Counted from the stretch's first letter, positions 41,522-50,348 are shown. The stretch: 64,000 nucleotides of DNA from JAYPHU01 sp964611435 (GCA_964611435.1 CAZSXT010000007.1:67580-131579), one strand, 5' to 3'. Translations and numbers: made by a program. The notes: generated by a model not told the origin, from the letters alone.

Positions 41522-43320
41522 CGCCGCCGGTTTTTGTCGCATTGAACGACAGCGGGGCAGCCCTGTCCCGCCGGCTGATGTCAGATATCGCCGGCGCGGA
41601 ACTACACGGCTATGCGCCCAGGGTCAGCGACAGCGATGTCCCGTTCGAGCGGGTGCAGGATCATCTGCGGGCGATTTTTTCCGATGGACGCCCTATGGTC
41701 GCCATCATGTCCACCGGGATTGTCGTCCGGGCTATTGGAGCCTTGGCTATGGACAAACGCCGGGAAGCGCCGGTGATCTGCATGAACGATACCGGCAGCT
41801 CGGTGGTGCCGTTACTGGGCGGTCATTCCGGCGGCAACCGGCTGGCGGCGCAGTTGGCATCGAAGCTTGGCGTTGCGGCGGCAATCACCACGGGCGGCGA
41901 TTCTCGGTTTGGCCTCGCGCTCGACGATCCGCCGCCGGGCTGGCGGTGCAGCAACGTTGATGCAGCCAAGCCGGTGATGGCGGCTTTGCTCGCGGACGAG
42001 CCGGTGAAACTGATCAACGACAGCAGCATTGACGAGGCGTGGCTGGATGGCTTGGACGGGACATTCGACGATGGCGGATCGCTGAGTATTGTCATCAGCG
42101 AGCAGGCCGCCACCGATCCGGAACAGTTTACGCTGCATCCGCAAACTCACGTGGCCGGTGTTGGTTGCGAACGAGGCGTGGGGTCGGAAGAGGTTATCTC
42201 TTTGATCACCGAGAGTCTGGCGTCAAAGAACATCGCGCCTCAGTCCCTGGCGGCGCTCGCCACCATCGACATCAAGGAAGACGAAACGGCGCTACGCCAA
42301 GCGGCGGCACATTTCGGCGTGCCTCTCCGCTTGTTCACGGCAGCGGAACTGGAAGCGGAAACACCTCGTGTAACCGAGCCCAGCGACTATGTGTTCGAGA
42401 CCGTGGGCTGTCACAGCGTGTCGGAAGCCGCGGCCCTCGCAAGCGCCGGACCGGATAGCGGCTTGGCTGTGCCGAAGATGAAAAGCGCGCGGGCCACCTG
42501 CGCCATCGCCCGGTCGCCGCAAATTATCGATCCAAGTTCGACCGGCCGTGCCGCCGGACACCTGTCTATCGTCGGCATCGGTCCTGGCCGGGCGGACTGG
42601 CGCGCGCCGGAAGCCACCTCGGCCATTGCCTGTGCAACGGACTTGGTCGGCTACAGGCTCTATCTTGATCTGCTCGGCGGGCTCACAGAGGGAAAAATTC
42701 GCCACGACTATGACCTGGGCGAAGAAACCGACCGGGTCGCCCATGCGCTCAATCTGGCTGCTGTGGGCAAACAGGTGGCGCTGGTGTCCAGCGGTGACGC
42801 CGGTATATACGCCATGGCCAGCCTGGCGTTCGAGCTTATCGACCAAGGCGAGAACGACGCCTGGAAACGCCTGGCCGTTGAGGTCGTTCCCGGCATTTCA
42901 GCGCTACAGGCGGGGGCGGCGCGTTCCGGCGCCCCCCTGGGACATGATTTCTGTGCGATCTCACTTTCCGATTTGATGACCCCGTGGGAGGTGATCGAAA
43001 ACCGGCTCGCCAAGGCGGGCGAAGGGGATTTCGTCATTGCACTCTATAACCCGGTGTCCAAACGCCGGCGGGATCAATTCGGCATCGCCAAAGACATCCT
43101 GCTGAAAAGCCGGCCGGGCGAGTCGCCGGTGCTACTGGCCCGCAATCTGGGCCGGGAAGATGAGGCGCTGACATTGACCACTTTGAACGATGTCCATGCC
43201 GATATTATCGATATGTTAACCGTGGTGATTATCGGCAGCTCGGAGACCAGAGTGATTGACCGGGCGGATGGATCGTTCCATCTCTATACGCCCAGGGGAT
43301 ACGGAGACAAAAAGAAATGA
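41518..43320 (+). CDS. Fused CbiG (cobalt-precorrin-5A hydrolase) - CobJ (C17-methyltransferase)
   Basis: A 600-residue fusion of two consecutive ring steps. Residues ~1-300 are CbiG: VFVALNDSGAALSRRLM, VAIMSTGIVVRAIGALAMDK, MNDTGSSVVPLLGGHSGGNR for the central fold and VAGVGCERGVGSEEVISLIT for the C-terminal CbiG part. It opens the delta-lactone and releases the C-20 fragment as acetaldehyde. Residues ~345-600 are CobJ/CbiH: LSIVGIGPGRADWRAPEATS, ALVSSGDAGIYAMASLAFEL, VEVVPGISALQAGAARSGAP and FVIALYNPVSKRRRDQFGIA, which methylates C-17 and contracts the ring. CbiG is needed only when cobalt is inserted early. Start and stop overlap neighbours by four bases each. Confidence 0.95.
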   Translation: MTPPVFVALNDSGAALSRRLMSDIAGAELHGYAPRVSDSDVPFERVQDHLRAIFSDGRPMVAIMSTGIVVRAIGALAMDKRREAPVICMNDTGSSVVPLLGGHSGGNRLAAQLASKLGVAAAITTGGDSRFGLALDDPPPGWRCSNVDAAKPVMAALLADEPVKLINDSSIDEAWLDGLDGTFDDGGSLSIVISEQAATDPEQFTLHPQTHVAGVGCERGVGSEEVISLITESLASKNIAPQSLAALATIDIKEDETALRQAAAHFGVPLRLFTAAELEAETPRVTEPSDYVFETVGCHSVSEAAALASAGPDSGLAVPKMKSARATCAIARSPQIIDPSSTGRAAGHLSIVGIGPGRADWRAPEATSAIACATDLVGYRLYLDLLGGLTEGKIRHDYDLGEETDRVAHALNLAAVGKQVALVSSGDAGIYAMASLAFELIDQGENDAWKRLAVEVVPGISALQAGAARSGAPLGHDFCAISLSDLMTPWEVIENRLAKAGEGDFVIALYNPVSKRRRDQFGIAKDILLKSRPGESPVLLARNLGREDEALTLTTLNDVHADIIDMLTVVIIGSSETRVIDRADGSFHLYTPRGYGDKKK

Positions 43321-44072
43321 CCGTCCATTTCATCGGCGCCGGGCCGGGCGCACCCGACCTGATCACGGTCCGGGGCCTGAACCTGATCAAGGCCTGCCAG
43401 GTGTGTCTCTATGCCGGCTCGCTTGTCCCGGCGGAGGTTGTCGCCGCCGCACCAGCGGATGCAGAGGTCATCGACACCGCGTCGATGCACCTGGATCAGA
43501 TCATCGACAAGATGAAGGAAGCTGACGCGGCGGGCCACGATGTGGCGCGGGTGCATTCCGGCGATCCGTCCCTCTATGGGGCCATTGCCGAACAAATGCG
43601 CCGGCTCGACGCGCTCGGCATCGACTATGATATCACCCCCGGCGTACCGGCCTTTGCCGCGGCGGCGGCCACCATCGGCAAGGAACTGACGCTGCCGGAA
43701 ATCTCTCAAACCGTGATTGTCACCCGCACCGACGGCAAGGCGTCCCCCATGCCGGAGGGCGAAGACCTGGCAACATTGGGCGCCAGCCGGGCCACCCTGG
43801 CCATTCATCTATCAGTGCGCAATCTGGCCAAGGTTGTTCGGGAACTGACGCCGTTCTACGGCGACGATTGCCCGGTGATTGTGATTTACCGGGCGAGCTG
43901 GCCGGACGAACAGGTGATCACCGGCACGCTGGAGGACATCCGGTCAAAAGTGCGGGAAGAGAAAATCACCCGCACCGCGCTTATTCTGGTGGGCGAGGTG
44001 TTCCGATCCGAAGATTTCTCGGAAAGCCGGCTCTATGCGGAAAGCCACCGGCATATCCTGAGACCACGCTAG
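43317..44072 (+). CDS. cobM: Precorrin-4 / cobalt-precorrin-4 C11-methyltransferase
   Basis: Adds the methyl group at C-11. The 251-residue product has VHFIGAGPGAPDLITVRGLN, CQVCLYAGSLVPAEVVAAAP, IDTASMHLDQIIDKMKEADA, VARVHSGDPSLYGAIAEQMR, DYDITPGVPAFAAAAATIGK and VIVTRTDGKASPMPEGEDLA, all CobM/CbiF blocks. Its ATG overlaps the cbiG-cobJ stop (ATGA). It ends the operon that starts with cbiX; its TAG shares CTAG with the stop of the convergent cobK, leaving no room for an intergenic terminator. In the early-cobalt route this is the CbiF step and yields cobalt-precorrin-5A for CbiG. Confidence 0.97.
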   Translation: MTVHFIGAGPGAPDLITVRGLNLIKACQVCLYAGSLVPAEVVAAAPADAEVIDTASMHLDQIIDKMKEADAAGHDVARVHSGDPSLYGAIAEQMRRLDALGIDYDITPGVPAFAAAAATIGKELTLPEISQTVIVTRTDGKASPMPEGEDLATLGASRATLAIHLSVRNLAKVVRELTPFYGDDCPVIVIYRASWPDEQVITGTLEDIRSKVREEKITRTALILVGEVFRSEDFSESRLYAESHRHILRPR

Positions 44073-44806
44073 TTTAAGTCTCTGATCCAGGCCAGGGCGT
44101 CCGCCTGCCGGCCAATGACTTCGCCCGCCGGCAATGCCGGCCGGTCGATCATGATCACCCGCACGCCCAACTCCCTCGCCGCGATTAGTTTAGCGGACGC
44201 GCCGTCGCCACCACTGTTCTTGGAGACCAAGACACCCACCCTATGCTTGGCCATTAACTCCCGCTCCCCATCGACGGTATACGGGCCCCGGTCGACGATG
44301 ACCTCCGCCTCCGGCAACGGCGCACTCGCCTTGGGTGCATGAATATAGCGAACCAGGAAAGGCGCCCCGTCAGCTTGCTCAAAGGCCGCCAGTTCCTTCA
44401 CACCAATGGTGAGAAACACCCGTTTCTCCTCGCCGGCCAGCGCCGTCACCGCCGCCGGGACATCCGCCACGGCTTCCCACTTCTCCCCGATTTGCGGCGT
44501 CCAGGGCGGGCGGAGGAATTTCAGGCGCGGTAAGTTTACCGCCGCACACGCCTCCGCCGCGTTTTGAGCGATCTGTGCCGCATAAGGGTGCGTGGCGTCG
44601 ATGACGGCATCAAACGTCTCGGCTTTTAGATACTCTTGCAGCCCCGACGCGCCGCCGAAACCTCCCTGCCGCACACCGCAGTTGGGCAGATTCGGGTTTT
44701 GGGTGACACCGGCCAGGGAATAGATCACCTGCACGCCCGGCAACCCGGCAGCCGCCTCCGCCAGATCGACCGCGTCCTTGGTGCCTCCCAGGATCAACAG
44801 CTTCAT
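44069..44806 (-). CDS. cobK: Precorrin-6A / cobalt-precorrin-6A reductase
   Basis: NAD(P)H-dependent reductase of the corrin ring precursor. The 245-residue product starts LLILGGTKDAVDLAEAAAGL, then VIYSLAGVTQNPNLPNCGVR and QGGFGGASGLQEYLKAETFD, AVIDATHPYAAQIAQNAAEA, KRVFLTIGVKELAAFEQADG and VLVSKNSGGDGASAKLIAAR, the standard CobK/CbiJ blocks. The start ATG 44806 overlaps the cbiD stop by four bases on the same strand, so cbiD and cobK form a two-gene minus-strand operon. It converges on cobM with interlocked stop codons. In this setting the CbiJ-type reaction on cobalt-precorrin-6A is expected. Confidence 0.95.
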   Translation of the reverse strand: MKLLILGGTKDAVDLAEAAAGLPGVQVIYSLAGVTQNPNLPNCGVRQGGFGGASGLQEYLKAETFDAVIDATHPYAAQIAQNAAEACAAVNLPRLKFLRPPWTPQIGEKWEAVADVPAAVTALAGEEKRVFLTIGVKELAAFEQADGAPFLVRYIHAPKASAPLPEAEVIVDRGPYTVDGERELMAKHRVGVLVSKNSGGDGASAKLIAARELGVRVIMIDRPALPAGEVIGRQADALAWIRDLN

Positions 44807-45906
44807 GAGCCATCTCCAAAGGGTGCGTGACCGACTTGATTGCCCTGTCGGTCATAGATCAGGATTTCAACATCGCCCGCGCCCCGAAGCTGATCCAGCG
44901 ACACGGCCCGCGCCTTCGCCGCCACGGCGTCGCCCAGGTTTACCCCTGCCGCCTGCGCCAGTTCCAGGATCTGCCCGGCGCTGTCCGCCGCTTTAATCTG
45001 TGATCGAAGTTCAGGCGTTACATCCACCGCCAATCCGGCCAAAAACGCCGGATCTACTCGCGAGCGCTTCGAATGGAGGTCCATGTGCCCGGCCGCCAGC
45101 TTGGACAACTTGCCGAAGCCGCCGGCGATGGTCAGGCGCGCCACCGGATGGTCCCGCACATGTTTGAGGAGTCCGCCGACGAAGTCCCCCATATCGACGA
45201 CCGCCTCCGGTGAGAACCCATACTTCCCAGAGACAGCCGCCTCCGACACAGAGCCGGTCGCCGCCGCCAAATGCTCAAGCCCCGTCGCCCGCGCCACATC
45301 CACCGCATGGTGGATCGACGCGATCCAGGCAGAGCAGGAATAAGGCACGACGATTCCGGTGGTGCCCAGGATCGATAGCCCCCCGACAATGCCGAGGCGC
45401 GGGTTCCAGGTCTTCTGCGCCAGGGCTTCTCCATTATCGACGGAGATGGTGATAACCAGGTCCGGCGCCCCCTCCCCGTTCAGGCCCGCCAGATTGTCCG
45501 CGATGATCTGCCGGGGGCCCGGATTGATCGCCGGCTCCCCCACCGCCAACGGCAAGCCTGGCTTGGTCACCGTGCCAACACCATCACCCGCCTGAAATAC
45601 CAGCCCGCTGCCCGCCGGGCCGGGTTCCACGCGGGTACGGATGATCGCCCCGTGGGTCACGTCGGGATCGTCACCGGCGTCCTTCTCGATCGCCGCTTCC
45701 GCCGCGCCGCCGGTCAATCGAGACTCATACAGATCGAATGTCGGCGTCTCCCCCTTAGGCAGCCGGATAGAGACGGTTTTTTCAAACGCCCCCGATAGCA
45801 GCGCGCCATAGGCCGCCTTGGCCGCGGCGGCCGCACAAGCGCCCGTGGTCCAGCCCCGGCGGAGTTCCCGGGTGTCGTCTTCCGGCGGAATATCCTCTTG
45901 ATCCAA
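44803..45906 (-). CDS. cbiD: Cobalt-precorrin-5B C1-methyltransferase CbiD
   Basis: Methylates C-1 of cobalt-precorrin-5B, a step found only in the early-cobalt route. The 367-residue product has ELRRGWTTGACAAAAAKAAY near the N-terminus, GDDPDVTHGAIIRTRVEPGP, GDGVGTVTKPGLPLAVGEPA, INPGPRQIIADNLAGLNG, LGIVGGLSILGTTGIVVPYS, and FVGGLLKHVRDHPVARLTIA then GGFGKLSKLAAGHMDLHSKR, the CbiD signatures. The start is TTG 45906; no ATG or GTG fits better. The divergent cobA begins 54 bases away. Its presence, with CbiX and CbiG, is the strongest local sign of an anaerobic-type ring pathway. Confidence 0.96.
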   Translation of the reverse strand: MDQEDIPPEDDTRELRRGWTTGACAAAAAKAAYGALLSGAFEKTVSIRLPKGETPTFDLYESRLTGGAAEAAIEKDAGDDPDVTHGAIIRTRVEPGPAGSGLVFQAGDGVGTVTKPGLPLAVGEPAINPGPRQIIADNLAGLNGEGAPDLVITISVDNGEALAQKTWNPRLGIVGGLSILGTTGIVVPYSCSAWIASIHHAVDVARATGLEHLAAATGSVSEAAVSGKYGFSPEAVVDMGDFVGGLLKHVRDHPVARLTIAGGFGKLSKLAAGHMDLHSKRSRVDPAFLAGLAVDVTPELRSQIKAADSAGQILELAQAAGVNLGDAVAAKARAVSLDQLRGAGDVEILIYDRQGNQVGHAPFGDGS

Positions 45907-45960
45907 CTTTGCAGCCTCTTGGCTTTTGGGGGTGCCGTCATTCTGATAGATTCCGCGCCC

Positions 45961-46740
45961 ATGGAAAACCTTCCGATCACATTTCCTGATTTCGAAGCCG
46001 GCACGGTTTGGCTGGTCGGCGCGGGCCCCGGCGACCCGGGATTGTTATCGTTGGCAGCTTATCACGGCATGCAGCAGGCCGACGTGATCGTTTACGACGC
46101 GCTGGTCGGCAACGATATCCTTAAGCTGGCCCCGGCGGGCGTCGAGCTGGAATACGCCGGCAAACGGGGTGGGCGGCCCTCTCCGAAACAGCAGGATATC
46201 TCCGAACGCCTCGTTGTACTGGCGCAGGAAGGCAAGCGTGTCTTGCGGCTCAAGGGGGGCGACCCCTTTGTTTTTGGCCGTGGGGCCGAGGAATGCTTCC
46301 GCCTGGGCGAAGCCGGCATCAAGTTTCGAATCGTTCCCGGCATTACCGCCGGTGTGGGCGGACTCGCCTATGCAGGCATTCCGATGACCACGCGAGGCGC
46401 CAACACGGCGGTTACCTTCATCACGGGCCACAATGCCTCTGGCGGGATACCCGACGATATCGACTGGCCGGCGCTCGCCAATGCTTCGCCGGCGCTTATT
46501 TTTTACATGGGCGCGTCGCACCTGGAAGACATCGCAGGCCTGCTAATGGAGGCCGGACGGACCGCTGATGAACCGGTGGCGATCATCAGCCGGGGGACCC
46601 TACCCGACCAGCAGGTACTCGTCTCCACGCTGGCCGACTGTGCCGATGCCCTGCGAGAGGCTGATCTCCCCACGCCGATCCTTATTGTCGTTGGCCCCAT
46701 CGTGGGGCTGCGCGGTCAACTGGATTGGTTCAACAAATGA
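45961..46740 (+). CDS. cobA: Uroporphyrinogen-III C-methyltransferase
   Basis: SAM-dependent enzyme that adds methyl groups at C-2 and C-7 of uroporphyrinogen III to give precorrin-2, the entry point to cobalamin and siroheme. The 259-residue product has VWLVGAGPGDPGLLSLAAYH, ADVIVYDALVGNDILKLAPA, YAGKRGGRPSPKQQDISERL, RLKGGDPFVFGRGAEECFRL and GITAGVGGLAYAGIPMTTRG, the SUMT blocks in full. ATG 45961 gives the natural N-terminus; a frame open to 45898 adds residues that would crowd the cbiD start. It has no fused dehydrogenase/ferrochelatase domain, and no precorrin-2 dehydrogenase is seen in the window. Its stop overlaps the cobB start (ATGA). Confidence 0.96.
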   Translation: MENLPITFPDFEAGTVWLVGAGPGDPGLLSLAAYHGMQQADVIVYDALVGNDILKLAPAGVELEYAGKRGGRPSPKQQDISERLVVLAQEGKRVLRLKGGDPFVFGRGAEECFRLGEAGIKFRIVPGITAGVGGLAYAGIPMTTRGANTAVTFITGHNASGGIPDDIDWPALANASPALIFYMGASHLEDIAGLLMEAGRTADEPVAIISRGTLPDQQVLVSTLADCADALREADLPTPILIVVGPIVGLRGQLDWFNK

Positions 46741-48059
46741 CACCGGGTGCGGCCAAAGGCCTGATCACCGCCGCGCCCGCCTCTAACAACGGCAAGACCG
46801 TCCTTACGCTGGGGCTCATCCGGGCTCTGTCACAGGCCGGACACGCGGTCAGCTCCCTAAAAGTCGGGCCCGACTATATCGACACGGATTTCCACCGGCT
46901 GGCAAGCGGGCGGGACTGCCTCAACCTCGATATCTGGGCCATGCGGGAAGAAACGCTTATCTCGCAGGCCTCTGCCGCCGGCGACAGCGCGAATCTGGTC
47001 ATTGCCGAGGGGTTGATGGGTCTGTTCGACGGTGCATTGGACGGCACGGGCAGCACAGCGGACGCCGCCGCCAAGCTGGACTGGCCGGTGATCCTGATCG
47101 CTGACGTCAAAGGACAAAGCGCCTCGGCGGCCGCTCTGGTCGAGGGGTTCGCCCGTCATCGGGAGGGTGTGCGCCTGGGCGGCGTGATTTTTAACCGGGT
47201 CGGCAGCCCCCGTCACGAAGGCATCTTGGCTCGCGCCATGGAAGGGTTGGACGTGCCGGTTTTGGGATACGTGCCCAACGACTCCCGACTTGACCTGCCA
47301 AGCCGGCACTTGGGTCTGGTGCAGGCGCGCGAACACGATGACTTGGCGGCCTGGCTGGATGAGGCGGCAAGGATCATCGGCGGTGCGGTTGATCTGATAC
47401 AACTCGTCAGCCTTGCCACATCAGCCGAGTTGCCGGTGGCTGCCAACTCCCCGCCGATCCCGCCTCTCGGCCAGAAGATTGCCGTGGCCCGGGACGACGC
47501 CTTTGCGTTCATCTATCCACACATCTTGGATGGCTGGCGACGCGCCGGATCAGAGGTATCGTTCTTTTCACCCCTGGCCGATGACGCACCGAACGAGACC
47601 TGCGACGCGATCTATCTGCCTGGCGGCTATCCCGAACTTCATGCGGGAAAGTTGGCGGGCAACCAGAATTTTCTCGCGAGCCTGAGAGACGCCGCTTCAG
47701 ATAGTAAAACCATCTTCGGAGAATGCGGCGGCTATATGGTGCTGGGGGAAAACCTGACCGACGCCGACGGCGACACCCACACCATGGCCAGGCTGCTGCC
47801 GCTGAGGTCCGACTTCGCCAAACGCAAACTTCACTTGGGCTATCGGCAGATAGACGTCCTAAGCGATGGCGCACTGGGACCAGCCGGTACGAAGTTGCGC
47901 GGCCACGAATTCCATTACGCGAGCTATGCCGAAACACCTGGCAAAGGCGCCAAGCCTCTCTTCACGGTAAGCGATGCACTTAGCGAAAATGAACAATCAG
48001 CCGGCCTTCAAGTGGGAAGCGTCGCCGGCTCCTTCATTCACCTGATCGATCGGGTCTAG
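46737..48059 (+). CDS. cobB: Cobyrinic acid a,c-diamide synthase
   Basis: Glutamine- and ATP-dependent amidation of the a and c side chains (CbiA role). The 440-residue product has the ATPase motif GLITAAPASNNGKTVLTLGL, SSLKVGPDYIDTDFHRLASG, NLVIAEGLMGLFDGALDGTG and VLGYVPNDSRLDLPSRHLGL. The glutaminase half has IYLPGGYPELHAGKLAGNQN, catalytic Cys in IFGECGGYMVLGENLTDADG near residue 332, and HLGYRQIDVL. ATG 46737 overlaps the cobA stop. Its TAG shares CTAG with the stop of the convergent threonine-phosphate decarboxylase gene. The expected substrate here is cobalt-containing cobyrinic acid. Confidence 0.96.
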   Translation: MTPGAAKGLITAAPASNNGKTVLTLGLIRALSQAGHAVSSLKVGPDYIDTDFHRLASGRDCLNLDIWAMREETLISQASAAGDSANLVIAEGLMGLFDGALDGTGSTADAAAKLDWPVILIADVKGQSASAAALVEGFARHREGVRLGGVIFNRVGSPRHEGILARAMEGLDVPVLGYVPNDSRLDLPSRHLGLVQAREHDDLAAWLDEAARIIGGAVDLIQLVSLATSAELPVAANSPPIPPLGQKIAVARDDAFAFIYPHILDGWRRAGSEVSFFSPLADDAPNETCDAIYLPGGYPELHAGKLAGNQNFLASLRDAASDSKTIFGECGGYMVLGENLTDADGDTHTMARLLPLRSDFAKRKLHLGYRQIDVLSDGALGPAGTKLRGHEFHYASYAETPGKGAKPLFTVSDALSENEQSAGLQVGSVAGSFIHLIDRV

Positions 48060-49060
48060 TCGGAAAAATCGCCTAGCGCGATCTTAAGCCGCGCCAGATT
48101 TTCCTTGTTACCCGGCAGGCCGAAGCGCAGGAGCTGCGGCGTGTCGGCAAAGGGCCGGACCAGAATACCGCATTCGCCCAAGTAGTTGACCAGCGCTTGG
48201 GCCTCATTGTGCTGGACCAATCTAAACAGGTCCGTCCCGCCGACGATCTCAAACCCGGATTGGCGCAGCACCGCGTCCAGCGAGGCACGCGCCGCCGCCA
48301 AGTGCGCCAAGGTCTCCGTAATCCAATCCTTGTCGCTGAGCGCCCGTGTACCGATTTCCAACGCCGCGCCGCCCACGGCCCAGGGCCCCACGGCCTCCGC
48401 CAACCGATCGATCAAACCGTGGCTGCCGATGACAAAACCGAGCCGCACGCCCGCCAGGCCAAAGAACTTGCCGAAGGACCGTGTAATGATAATTCCTTCG
48501 CGCCCGGTATGTGGAACGGTGCTGTTCCCGGGCATGGTATCGGCAAAAGCCTCATCCACCACAACCCAACGGCCGCTGTCCGTGCATCCTTCCGCAATGG
48601 CAAGAACTTCATCCGGAGACAATGACTTCCCGTCCGGATTGTTGGGATTGCAGATGACGGCCACGTCCGCCTCACGCAAATTCTCCGGATCACCTGTTTC
48701 CTCCACCGAATGGTCGGCGTCGCGCCAGGTCCGCGCATGTTCGCTATAGGTCGGCGAGAGGACCGCCACTTTGCCCGGCTCCCGGAGACGCGGCAGCCAT
48801 TGCAGCGCAGCCTGGCTGCCCGCCACGGCCAGAATATGCGCCTCATCGGGCACACCGTAATAGCCACTGGCCGCCAGCAAAAGCTGGTCCACCTCTCTCT
48901 CCGTCGGTAGCCGGTGCAGCAACGCCGGATCAACATCGACATTCGGATAGGCGAACGGGTTGATGCCGGTGGAGAGATCAAGCCAGCCGGCGGCGGGCTT
49001 CCCGAACAAGGCTTCGGCCGCCGCCAGATTGCCGCCGTGATAGGTGAGATCGGTTGTCAT
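48056..49060 (-). CDS. cobC: L-threonine-O-3-phosphate decarboxylase
   Basis: PLP enzyme that makes (R)-1-amino-2-propanol phosphate, the linker that CbiB attaches. The 334-residue product starts YHGGNLAAAEALFGKPAAGW, LDLSTGINPFAYPNV, then ILAVAGSQAALQWLPRLREP, VAVICNPNNPDGKSLSPDEV, WVVVDEAFADTMPGNSTVPH and the Schiff-base Lys in IITRSFGKFFGLAGVRLGFV near residue 196. The name CobC follows Pseudomonas/Rhizobium use; Salmonella calls it CobD. Its stop interlocks with that of cobB. The first 40 bases upstream separate it from the end of the glycerate kinase gene on the same strand, so they may share a transcript. Confidence 0.95.
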   Translation of the reverse strand: MTTDLTYHGGNLAAAEALFGKPAAGWLDLSTGINPFAYPNVDVDPALLHRLPTEREVDQLLLAASGYYGVPDEAHILAVAGSQAALQWLPRLREPGKVAVLSPTYSEHARTWRDADHSVEETGDPENLREADVAVICNPNNPDGKSLSPDEVLAIAEGCTDSGRWVVVDEAFADTMPGNSTVPHTGREGIIITRSFGKFFGLAGVRLGFVIGSHGLIDRLAEAVGPWAVGGAALEIGTRALSDKDWITETLAHLAAARASLDAVLRQSGFEIVGGTDLFRLVQHNEAQALVNYLGECGILVRPFADTPQLLRFGLPGNKENLARLKIALGDFSD

Positions 49061-49100
49061 GAGCCGCCAGTCTAGGGAGTGAATTTCTCCGCCGCCAGCC

Positions 49101-50348
49101 CTATCGGGGCAAGACGAGGATCGCCCGGAAGTCGTTGACGTTAGTATATGTCGGCCCGGTGATGATCAAGTCATCCAGCGCCTGAAAAAAGGAATAGGCG
49201 TCATTGTCGGCGAGATAGGCTTCCAGGTCCAAGCCGGCCTCCCTTGCCCGCGCCAACGTGTCCGGGCCGACATACGCGCCGGCATTGTCCTCGCTGCCGT
49301 CGATTCCGTCCGTGTCGCAGGCAATGGCATGGATATGCGCAGCGCCGTCCAACTCCAACAGCAGGCCTAAAAGGAATTCCGTATTTCGGCCGCCCTTGCC
49401 GCTGCCGTCAACGGTCACCGTGGTTTCACCGCCCGACAGAATGACGATGGGGCCATCTTGCGCCAGGGCCCGGCGGGCATGGTCACGTCCAACGTCCCGC
49501 GCCTCCCCCTCCAGGTCATCGCCCAGAATGATCGGCGTGATCCCGGCGCCCTTGGCCGCCTCCGCCGCCGCGTCCAAAGACTGCCGCGCGGCGGCGATCT
49601 CCTTCACCTCGTTACCGTCAAAAGCCGGGTCATCCGGGCCGGGAGATTCATCTTCCGCCGCCTCGAAGTGCTGTTTCACCGAGACCGGCAGATCAAGGTC
49701 ATACTTGGCCACGATCCTAGCCACATCGGCGAAGGTGGACTTGTCGGGCACCGTCGGCCCGGACGCCACCACCGACGGATCATCCCCCGGCACATCGGAA
49801 ATGATCAGCGAGACCAGTTTGGCCGGGGCGCAGGCGCGGGCCAGCCTGCCGCCTTTGATCGCCGACATGTGTTTGCGGATCGTGTTGATCTCGGTGATTG
49901 TTGCCCCGCACCGCAGCAGCATGGCGTTCACCGCCTGTTTGTCGGCAAAGGCGATCCCGTCCGCCGGCAAAGTCAACAGCGCCGAGCCGCCACCGGAGAT
50001 CAGACAGATCACCAGATCGTCCTCGGTCAGGCCTTCCAGCCGGCGCAGCATGTCCAGCGCTGCATCAAGGCCCGCCTGATCGGGCACCGGGTGAGATGCC
50101 TCGACAATGTCGATCCGGTCACAGGGCTGGCCAAAGCCGTACCGGGTGATCACCAGACCTTCGAGATGACTGCCCCAATGGCGCTCGACCGCCGCCGCCA
50201 TTGCCGCAGACGCCTTGCCGGCGCCGATGACGATCGTCCGGCCTTTGGGCTTGGCGGGCAGATTGGCCGGCACGCATTCTTCCGGCAATGCCGCCGCGAC
50301 CGCCTCGTCAAACAAGCGACGCAGAAACTCTTTCGGATGGAGATCCAT
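49101..50348 (-). CDS. Glycerate 2-kinase (DUF4147/GckA-TtuD type)
   Basis: Phosphorylates D-glycerate to 2-phosphoglycerate; older annotations call the family hydroxypyruvate reductase. The 415-residue product has the N-terminal DUF4147 domain (KPKGRTIVIGAGKASAAMAA, LVITRYGFGQPCDRIDIVEA, SHPVPDQAGLDAALDMLRRL, LVICLISGGGSALLTLPADG, IKGGRLARACAPAKLVSLII, SDVPGDDPSVVASGPTVPD) and the C-terminal MOFRL domain (VILSGGETTVTVDGSGKGGR, HAIACDTDGIDGSEDNAGAY). ATG 50348 gives the full N-terminus. A 129-base gap divides it from the divergent indolepyruvate oxidoreductase genes. It fits the serine-cycle, glyoxylate or tartrate branches; nothing nearby picks one. Confidence 0.92.
   Translation of the reverse strand: MDLHPKEFLRRLFDEAVAAALPEECVPANLPAKPKGRTIVIGAGKASAAMAAAVERHWGSHLEGLVITRYGFGQPCDRIDIVEASHPVPDQAGLDAALDMLRRLEGLTEDDLVICLISGGGSALLTLPADGIAFADKQAVNAMLLRCGATITEINTIRKHMSAIKGGRLARACAPAKLVSLIISDVPGDDPSVVASGPTVPDKSTFADVARIVAKYDLDLPVSVKQHFEAAEDESPGPDDPAFDGNEVKEIAAARQSLDAAAEAAKGAGITPIILGDDLEGEARDVGRDHARRALAQDGPIVILSGGETTVTVDGSGKGGRNTEFLLGLLLELDGAAHIHAIACDTDGIDGSEDNAGAYVGPDTLARAREAGLDLEAYLADNDAYSFFQALDDLIITGPTYTNVNDFRAILVLPR

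Noticed and set aside
45898..45960. Longer start for cobA
   Set aside because: The extra 21 residues have no match to the SUMT start and would overlap the divergent cbiD start region; ATG 45961 is natural.
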